Positions 15,406 through 21,153 of a stretch of DNA of 21,153 nt are shown here, piece after piece. Source of the stretch: Bacteroides sp. CAG:144 (GTDB taxonomy: Bacteria > Bacteroidota > Bacteroidia > Bacteroidales > UBA11471). The position numbers and the translations under genes were made by a program. The DNA lies in assembly GCA_000434215.1 (NCBI GenBank), contig HF999724.1, positions 4,806 through 25,958 on the forward strand, read 5' to 3'. The stretch's first letter is position 1. The number at the start of each line of letters is the position of its first letter. Below the pieces are notes generated by a model that was not told the DNA's origin, did not search any database, and saw only the letters and a program-made list of their open reading frames with translations.

Positions 15406-15809
15406 GTTTATAGTCCATTGTTTCCGATGGGTCTGTAATAATCCGTTATGAGATTTTTAAAAGAGAAAATATCTAGGTATTGATATCCCGAACGCCATGA
15501 GTAAAATAAAGAATCTTTCTCTTATTTTTCATTAAGGAGAATAATTTTTCTCCGAACATGAGATCACTCGTATATGTTCGGAATGAAGGCATTGTTATTC
15601 TGACGACCGAAGGGAAGAATTTGCCCTAATTCTCAAACAACCTATTTCTTATGATTCTTTTCTGAAAACTTTCCGATAATTGGCTCCTTTTTTGAATTTT
15701 ATTATGCTGTTCAAAGTCGGAGTTGTTTTTGTTCATGGTTTTGTCGTATGCATCAATAAATCAAGGATTGCTCTCTTTTTTTATAAAAACGGTATAGTAG
15801 ATATATTTT
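15406..15809. other. Noncoding stretch with decayed repeat units
   Basis: No convincing gene on either strand. Degenerate units of the same intergenic motif family as the 4277-4712 repeat lie at about 15485-15516 (CCCGAACGCCATGAG, then GAATCTT) and 15597-15620 (starting ATTCTGACGACCGAAGGG). Between them is an 8-bp inverted repeat, CCGAACAT (15552-15559) with ATGTTCGG (15574-15581). The rest is A/T-rich and unremarkable. Confidence 0.55.
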
Positions 15810-15812
15810 CCC

Positions 15813-15820
15813 TATATTTG
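15813..15820 (+). promoter_or_regulatory. -7 promoter element of the C69 dipeptidase gene
   Basis: TATATTTG within CCCTATATTTG (15810-15820), a strong TAnnTTTG match. It predicts a leader of about 78 nt before the ATG at 15906. No clear -33 element is visible. Confidence 0.55.
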
Positions 15821-15905
15821 TATAACCATTTAAGCAATTGGGGGGGTATAATGTAAGAGCTTGGAATAAAAAATTGATTTAAAAAGCATTTAATATGATT
15901 GACCT

Positions 15906-17540
15906 ATGAAAAGAATATTTGTTACCGTATCTTTATTATTTGTCGTTACGACCATTTATGCATGTACCAGCCTTTTGGCCGGTCGCAAGGCAACCGTCGA
16001 CGGTTCTACTCTCATAACCTATGCGGCCGATTCGCATACCTTGTATGGTGCGCTTTCGTTTACTCCGGCTGCCGATCACCCCAAAGGCAGTAAGATAGAA
16101 ATACGGGATTGCGATACGAATAAGCCGTTGGGAAAAATTCCGCAAGTCGAGCATACCTATAAAGTGGTAGGATTTATGAACGAACACCAACTTTCGATCA
16201 CCGAGTCGACATTTGGCGGCCGTCCCGAATTGGTCGATACGACGGGAATCATCGATTACGGCAGTCTCATGCAGTTGGCTCTGCAACGGGCAAGAACGGC
16301 AAGGGAGGCAATAACCGTGATGACCGACTTGGTGAAGAAATACGGCTATTACAGCAGTGGTGAGAGTTTTTCGATTGCCGATCCCGAAGAGGTGTGGATT
16401 CTTGAAATGATAGGGAAGGGGAGTGCATCGAAAGGCGCCGTGTGGGTGGCTGTGCGTATTCCCGACGATTGTATAGCTGCGCATGCCAATCACTCCCGCA
16501 TACACCGGTTTCCTCTCGATGATCCCGAAAATTGTCTCTATTCGCCCGATGTTATTTCATTTGCCCGGGAACAGAAATATTTCGACGGGTTGAATCGCGA
16601 TTTCAGTTTCTCGGCGGCCTATGCACCTGCCGGTTTTGAAGAGTTGAGAGCTTGTGAAGCACGTGTGTGGAGTTTTTACAACCGTTACGATAGTACGATG
16701 GTCTCATACCTGCCTTATATATACGGAGAATCGTCGACCCCGTTGCCATTGTATATAAAACCCGACCGCAAACTTTCGGTACAAGATATGAAAGATGCTA
16801 TGAGGGATCATTTTGAAGGAACGCCGTTCGATATGACCCAAGATGCGGGAGCAGGGCCGTTCAAGGCCCCCTACCGTTTCCGCCCTATGACTTTTGAGGT
16901 AGATAGTCAGGAGTATATCAATGAGCGTGCTATCGCTACTCAGCAGACGGGGTTCTCGCTTGTCGCCCAGCAACGGGAGTGGTTACCGGCGGCTCTCGGC
17001 GGAGTGTTGTGGTTTGGGGTAGACGATGCCAATACATCGGTTTATGTGCCTATATATGTCGGGGCGCTTACCGAAGTCCCTCTTTGTTTCAGAGAAGGCA
17101 ACGGCTCTCTTTATAAAGTATCGTGGACATCGGCTTTCTGGGTCTATAATTGGGTGGCAAACATGGCTTATGCCCGATATGATCAGATGATCGAAGATAT
17201 ACGTCCGTTGCAGCGACAAATCGAGACAGCCTTCAATGAGCAACAACCTAAACTTGAACAGGGCGTTTTGGAAATATTTTACGACCAACCCGAGAAAGCC
17301 CTTGCCGTTCTTGATAAGTACAGTCGCGAAGCAGCCGATTCGTCGACCGTCCGCTGGCGGGAGTTGGGAGAATACCTGTTGGTGAAATATCTCGATGGAA
17401 ATCGTAAACGGGAAAAAGACGGACAATTCATGTATAATGCATACGGTATACCCGAATATCCCGAGTTCCCGGGATATTCCGAAGAGTTTTATCGTACCAT
17501 CGTCGAAGATGCCGGCGATCGTCTCAAAGTTTCTTTTTGA
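15906..17540 (+). CDS. Secreted peptidase family C69 dipeptidase
   Basis: A 544-aa N-terminal nucleophile hydrolase of the PepD/C69 type that cleaves dipeptides. Residues 1-19 are a signal peptide ending TTIYA; cleavage exposes C20 (CTSLLAGRKATVDGSTLITYAADSH), the family's catalytic N-terminal Cys. Other family blocks are GFMNEHQLSITESTFGGR, DYGSLMQLALQRARTAREAI, GESFSIADPEEVWILEMIGKG and AHANHSRIHRFPLDDPENC. The lack of a clear lipobox with small residues before C20 favours the nucleophile reading, although lipidation is an alternative. It acts outside the cytoplasm, probably in the periplasm, on peptides from digested protein. It has its own promoter and no operon partners; the phospho-sugar mutase promoter starts soon after its stop codon. 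Confidence 0.92.
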   Translation: MKRIFVTVSLLFVVTTIYACTSLLAGRKATVDGSTLITYAADSHTLYGALSFTPAADHPKGSKIEIRDCDTNKPLGKIPQVEHTYKVVGFMNEHQLSITESTFGGRPELVDTTGIIDYGSLMQLALQRARTAREAITVMTDLVKKYGYYSSGESFSIADPEEVWILEMIGKGSASKGAVWVAVRIPDDCIAAHANHSRIHRFPLDDPENCLYSPDVISFAREQKYFDGLNRDFSFSAAYAPAGFEELRACEARVWSFYNRYDSTMVSYLPYIYGESSTPLPLYIKPDRKLSVQDMKDAMRDHFEGTPFDMTQDAGAGPFKAPYRFRPMTFEVDSQEYINERAIATQQTGFSLVAQQREWLPAALGGVLWFGVDDANTSVYVPIYVGALTEVPLCFREGNGSLYKVSWTSAFWVYNWVANMAYARYDQMIEDIRPLQRQIETAFNEQQPKLEQGVLEIFYDQPEKALAVLDKYSREAADSSTVRWRELGEYLLVKYLDGNRKREKDGQFMYNAYGIPEYPEFPGYSEEFYRTIVEDAGDRLKVSF

Positions 17541-17565
17541 TGGTAGTGAAATTTCGCACGAATAA

Positions 17566-17597
17566 TTGTGAATTTAGAAATATTATCCCTATATTTG
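17566..17597 (+). promoter_or_regulatory. Promoter of the phospho-sugar mutase gene
   Basis: TTG at 17566-17568, a 21-bp spacer, then TATATTTG at 17590-17597. This is the best-spaced -33/-7 pair in the window. It predicts a leader of about 32 nt before the ATG at 17636. Confidence 0.65.
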
Positions 17598-17635
17598 TCA
17601 TATAGCCATTGATATGAATTAAATCGAATTATAAC

Positions 17636-19384
17636 ATGGAAAACGAAGTTCTACTCAAGGAAGTAACCGCAAAAGCCCAAGTTTGGTTGGGAGAAGGTTA
17701 TGATGCGGAGACACGTGCCGAAGTGCGGCGTATGCTCGATAGCGAAGATAAAACCGACCTTATAGAGGCTTTCTATAAAGATTTGGAATTCGGAACCGGC
17801 GGATTGCGCGGTATCATGGGTGTCGGCTCCAACCGTATGAATATTTATACCGTAGGAGCTGCGACACAAGGATTGGCCAATTATCTGAAAAAAGAATTTG
17901 CTTCGCTACCGCAGATAAAAGTGGTCATAGGGCATGATTGTCGGAACAACAGCCGTAAATTTGCCGAAATATCGGCCGATATTTTTTCGGCAAATGGTAT
18001 AAAAGTATACCTTTTCGAGTCTTTACGGCCTACACCCGAAATGTCGTACACCATTCGGGAATTGGGTTGTCAGAGCGGTATTATTCTTACTGCTTCGCAT
18101 AATCCCAAAGAATATAACGGATATAAAGCATATTGGGACGATGGGGCACAGATGATTTCCCCCCACGATAAAAATACGATTTCCGAGGTCAATAAAATAC
18201 GTTCGGTTTCCGATATCAATTTCAATGGAAATCCGGCTTTGGTCGAGATGATCGGAAAAGAAATCGACGAAAAATATATTGCTCGTGTCAAAGCCTTGTC
18301 GCTCAATCCCGAGGCCATCGCCCGTCAGCACGATTTGAAAATCGTTTATACACCGATACACGGTACGGGAGTAAGACTTATCCCCGAAGCTTTGGCTGCT
18401 TACGGGTTTACCCATGTGATACATGTACCCGAGCAAGATGTCATCAGTGGTGATTTCCCCACAGTAAAATCGCCCAATCCCGAGGAACCGGCGGCTCTCG
18501 ACTTGGCTATACGCAAGGCCAAGGAGGTCGATGCCGATATTGTGTTGGCATCAGATCCCGATGCCGATCGTATGGGTATCGCCATAAAGAACGATAAGGG
18601 CGAGTGGATTCTAGTGAATGGAAACCAGAATGCTCTGCTCTTTACTCATTACCTTATTTCGCAGTATAAGGCGACTGGCCGCATTCGTGAAGGAGCATAT
18701 ATGGTAAAGACGATCGTAACCACAGAATTGATGAAGAAAATCGCCGACCGTAACGGAATAGAGTGCTTCGATGTGTACACCGGATTTAAATGGATTGCTG
18801 CCATAATGCGGGAACTTGAGGGTAAACGTCAATATATCGGTGGCGGAGAAGAAAGTTACGGCTTCTTGGTAGAAGATTTCGTTCGTGATAAAGATGCCGT
18901 GTCGGCGTGTGCCATGATGGCCGAGATAGCGGCATGGGCGAAAGATAACGGTAAGACGATGTATGAACTGTTGCAGGACATATATGTCGAATACGGATTT
19001 TCTAAGGAAAAGGGTATTTCGGTCGTGCGTAAAGGAAAGTCGGGTGCAGAAGAAATCGAAGCTATGATGAAGAATTTCCGCGAACACCCCATTACCGAAA
19101 TCGCCGGGTCGAAAGTCGTATTGGCAAAAGATTATGCCACGCTTGTTGCACATGATTTTGTGGCAGGAGAGAAATATACGCTCGATATGCCGACTACCTC
19201 GAATGTGTTGCAATACTTTACCGAAGACGGTACGAAAGTTTCGGTACGTCCGTCGGGAACCGAGCCCAAAATCAAATTCTATATCGAAGTCAGCGGAGAA
19301 CTCAAATCGCGTGCCGATTATGATAATGCCGTGGCAGCAGCCGAAGAAAAAATCAAAGCTGTTTCCGTTTCGCTCGGAGTATAA
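17636..19384 (+). CDS. Phospho-sugar mutase, probable phosphoglucomutase
   Basis: Interconverts glucose 1-phosphate and glucose 6-phosphate, and perhaps mannose phosphates, in the cytoplasm. The 582-aa length fits the long alpha-D-phosphohexomutase branch that includes Bacillus PgcA. All four active-site motifs are present: the phosphoserine loop TASHNP (Ser154), the metal-binding DPDADR (307-312), the sugar-binding GGGEES (402-407), and the phosphate-binding RPSGTE (538-543). An early FGTGGLRGIMGVGSNRMN block is typical of this branch. The N-terminal ATG lies 39 bp after a well-formed promoter. It is transcribed alone and ends at a strong hairpin. Sugar preference cannot be settled from motifs: GEES rather than GEMS favours glucose, but dual activity is common. 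Confidence 0.93.
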   Translation: MENEVLLKEVTAKAQVWLGEGYDAETRAEVRRMLDSEDKTDLIEAFYKDLEFGTGGLRGIMGVGSNRMNIYTVGAATQGLANYLKKEFASLPQIKVVIGHDCRNNSRKFAEISADIFSANGIKVYLFESLRPTPEMSYTIRELGCQSGIILTASHNPKEYNGYKAYWDDGAQMISPHDKNTISEVNKIRSVSDINFNGNPALVEMIGKEIDEKYIARVKALSLNPEAIARQHDLKIVYTPIHGTGVRLIPEALAAYGFTHVIHVPEQDVISGDFPTVKSPNPEEPAALDLAIRKAKEVDADIVLASDPDADRMGIAIKNDKGEWILVNGNQNALLFTHYLISQYKATGRIREGAYMVKTIVTTELMKKIADRNGIECFDVYTGFKWIAAIMRELEGKRQYIGGGEESYGFLVEDFVRDKDAVSACAMMAEIAAWAKDNGKTMYELLQDIYVEYGFSKEKGISVVRKGKSGAEEIEAMMKNFREHPITEIAGSKVVLAKDYATLVAHDFVAGEKYTLDMPTTSNVLQYFTEDGTKVSVRPSGTEPKIKFYIEVSGELKSRADYDNAVAAAEEKIKAVSVSLGV

Positions 19385-19408
19385 TTATCTCGTATTACAG
19401 ATATATTG

Positions 19409-19452
19409 AAAAGCAGAGATGCCGTATCTTTTGATACGGCATCTCTGCTTTT
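19409..19452 (+). terminator. Terminator of the phospho-sugar mutase gene (20-bp stem)
   Basis: A perfect 20-bp stem (19409-19428 with 19433-19452), containing GCAGAGATGCCGTATC and its complement, with a TTTT loop and a short T tail. The A-rich left side means it could also stop transcription arriving from the opposite strand. Confidence 0.92.
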
Positions 19453-19680
19453 ACGTACAAAAGTTTTATAATTTTATCTTCGTGGCCTTTTGAGTGAGGC
19501 AAATATTCTTTGCTGATTGGTAAGAGATTGGAATATAATATATTTATATCTGATAATATAAAATGTATGTGAAAAGATTATTTCTATGGTTTGCAAACGA
19601 TGATGTCGACATTCTAAGTGTTTGGGGAAATTTCTATCTTTTTTAGGTTTCATGAGACCTTACAGGAAAATTGTTACTTG
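19453..19680. other. Spacer between convergent genes
   Basis: About 230 bp of A/T-rich sequence between two terminators. I see no open reading frame, repeat or promoter worth reporting. Confidence 0.6.
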
Positions 19681-19723
19681 GAAAATAAAAAATCCGCTCG
19701 ATATTTTGGATCGAGCGGATTTT
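19681..19723 (-). terminator. Terminator of the pyruvate phosphate dikinase gene
   Basis: On the - strand, a 14-bp stem (19710-19723 with 19689-19702, core ATCCGCTCGAT), a 7-nt loop, and a T-rich tail through 19681. It begins 18 bp beyond the stop codon. Confidence 0.9.
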
Positions 19724-19741
19724 CGTTAAAAGGATTGGGAG

Positions 19742-21153
19742 CTATTCAATAGCAGCCTGCGCCGCAGCTACGCGGGCGATAGGTACACGGTAAGGACTGC
19801 AACTAACGTAATTCATACCGAGTGAGGCGCAGAATTTTACTGATGACGGTTCACCGCCGTGTTCACCGCAGATACCGATTTTCAATCCCGGTTTGGTGGA
19901 ACGGCCTTTTTCTACACCCATACGTACGAGCTGGCCCACGCCTTTTTGGTCGAGTACTTCGAACGGGTCGGTTTTGAGAATGCCTTTTTCTTTATATATT
20001 TTGAGGAATTTCCCGGCATCGTCGCGCGAATAACCGAATGTCATTTGTGTAAGGTCGTTTGTTCCGAAAGAGAAGAAGTCGGCCACTTCGGCGATTTGGT
20101 CGGCCGTTACGGCAGCACGAGGAACCTCTATCATGGTACCTACCTTGTAAGCGATACTGTCTCCCCGTTCGGCAAATACTTGGGCAGCTGTACGATGGAT
20201 TACTTCGGCTTGCAATTTCAGTTCTTCAACTACTCCAACGAGAGGAACCATGATTTCGGGGAATACTTTTATACCATGCGATTTTACGTTGAGGGCGGCC
20301 TCGATGATAGCCCGCGTCTGCATCTCGGTAATCTCGGGGTAGGTACAGCCCAGACGGCAACCCCGGTGTCCCAGCATGGGATTGAATTCGGCCAGCGAGT
20401 CGCAAGCGAGTTTTACCTCTTCTATGGTGAGTCCCATCTCTTCGGCCAGTTCTTTCTGAGTGGCTAATTGGTGGGGTACGAATTCGTGCAAGGGGGGATC
20501 GAGCAGACGTATCGTTACGCCAAATCCGTCCATCGCTTCGAAGATACCCTCGAAGTCGCTGCGTTGCATCGGCAGGAGTTTGTCAAGAGCATGACGGCGA
20601 CCGTCTTCGTCTTTGGCAAGAATCATTTCTCGCATGGCTTTGATGCGTGTGCCTTCGAAGAACATATGTTCGGTACGGCATAAGCCGATACCTTTGGCCC
20701 CGAATTTACGGGCTACCGAGGCGTCTTTGGGTGTATCGGCATTGGTACGGACATCGACTTTGGTATATTTTTCTGCCAAATTCATGATAGCGGCGAAGTC
20801 TCCGCTCATGTCTGCTTCTACGGTCGGGACTTGTCCGTCATATACTTCACCGGTCGAACCGTTCAATGAAATCCAATCACCTTCTTTATAGGTTTTACCC
20901 GACATTTCGAGAGTGCGGGCTTTGTAATCGATTTTTATTTCACCGGCACCCGATACGCAACATTTACCCATTCCGCGTGCTACGACGGCAGCGTGCGAAG
21001 TCATACCGCCGCGTGCGGTGAGAATACCTTGTGCCACGCTCATTCCTCGTAAGTCTTCGGGCGAAGTTTCGATACGCACCATAACTACTTTTTTGCGTTT
21101 TTCGGCCCAAGCCTCAGCGTCATCGGCAAAAAATACGATTTGTCCGGCTGCCG
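19742..21153 (-). CDS. ppdK: Pyruvate phosphate dikinase, C-terminal half (cut by window edge)
   Basis: Interconverts pyruvate, ATP and phosphate with phosphoenolpyruvate, AMP and pyrophosphate in the cytoplasm, a common glycolytic or gluconeogenic step in anaerobes. The visible 469 residues read without a stop to the right edge ([20 protein letters not shown] then [16 protein letters not shown]), so the true start lies outside; full-length enzymes are about 900 aa. The swivelling phosphohistidine domain carries [19 protein letters not shown], with the His codon at 20993-20995. The TIM-barrel PEP-binding domain follows: [63 protein letters not shown], and the catalytic Cys in [22 protein letters not shown] near the end. 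EPS-kinase relatives such as PEP synthase or enzyme I are excluded by these blocks. Confidence 0.97.
   Translation of the reverse strand, partial: AAGQIVFFADDAEAWAEKRKKVVMVRIETSPEDLRGMSVAQGILTARGGMTSHAAVVARGMGKCCVSGAGEIKIDYKARTLEMSGKTYKEGDWISLNGSTGEVYDGQVPTVEADMSGDFAAIMNLAEKYTKVDVRTNADTPKDASVARKFGAKGIGLCRTEHMFFEGTRIKAMREMILAKDEDGRRHALDKLLPMQRSDFEGIFEAMDGFGVTIRLLDPPLHEFVPHQLATQKELAEEMGLTIEEVKLACDSLAEFNPMLGHRGCRLGCTYPEITEMQTRAIIEAALNVKSHGIKVFPEIMVPLVGVVEELKLQAEVIHRTAAQVFAERGDSIAYKVGTMIEVPRAAVTADQIAEVADFFSFGTNDLTQMTFGYSRDDAGKFLKIYKEKGILKTDPFEVLDQKGVGQLVRMGVEKGRSTKPGLKIGICGEHGGEPSSVKFCASLGMNYVSCSPYRVPIARVAAAQAAIE

Noticed and set aside
15906..15965. C69 dipeptidase as a lipoprotein
   Set aside because: Cys20 is the family's catalytic N-terminal nucleophile, and the residues before it (TTIYA) do not make a good lipobox; kept only as a minor alternative.

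Overview
The window looks like an ordinary chromosomal stretch from a gut-type Bacteroidales bacterium. The evidence is the gene content (PL1 pectate lyase, beta-propeller/Y_Y_Y AraC regulator, C69 dipeptidase, PPDK, Porin_O_P), several promoter cores matching the Bacteroidetes -7 consensus TAnnTTTG, and the absence of Shine-Dalgarno sequences ahead of most starts. I cannot name the genus. No rRNA, tRNA, CRISPR array, transposase, integrase or phage gene was seen.

Layout. (1) 1-4275: a pectin-degradation cassette on the + strand. A secreted PL1 pectate lyase is followed by a large secreted beta-helix protein, both with C-terminal tails resembling type 9 sorting domains, closed by a strong terminator. 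Upstream lie a Bacteroidetes -7 element and repeated TCCACAT half-sites spaced like an AraC-family operator. (2) 4277-4712: two diverged copies of a ~220-bp noncoding repeat. (3) 4798-7269 (-): a membrane regulator with a periplasmic beta-propeller/Y_Y_Y sensor joined directly to a cytoplasmic AraC DNA-binding domain, with no kinase or receiver; it is the natural candidate to control the pectin genes. (4) 7598-11364 (-): a four-gene operon in the order DUF2148 ferredoxin-like protein, agmatine deiminase (aguA), N-carbamoylputrescine amidase (aguB), FprA-type diiron flavoprotein. The two middle genes convert agmatine to putrescine. (5) 11494-14856 (+): a phosphate-uptake operon, a PiT permease with a PhoU-like C-terminal domain followed by a Porin_O_P outer-membrane porin. 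(6) 14976-15905: a small acidic hypothetical protein, then a 670-bp noncoding stretch holding a long inverted repeat, a promoter, a short terminated transcription unit (candidate small RNA or 21-codon peptide) and decayed copies of the region-2 repeat family. (7) 15906-17540: secreted C69 dipeptidase. (8) 17636-19384: phosphoglucomutase-type phospho-sugar mutase. (9) 19742 to the right edge (-): the C-terminal half of pyruvate phosphate dikinase.

Most genes are standard housekeeping or carbohydrate-use functions. The least explained parts are the inverted repeat plus short transcription unit at 15270-15405, the kinase-less sensor regulator with its possible operator at 45-103, and the pairing of polyamine genes with an O2/NO-type flavoprotein in one operon. 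I did not see a clearly new multi-gene system.
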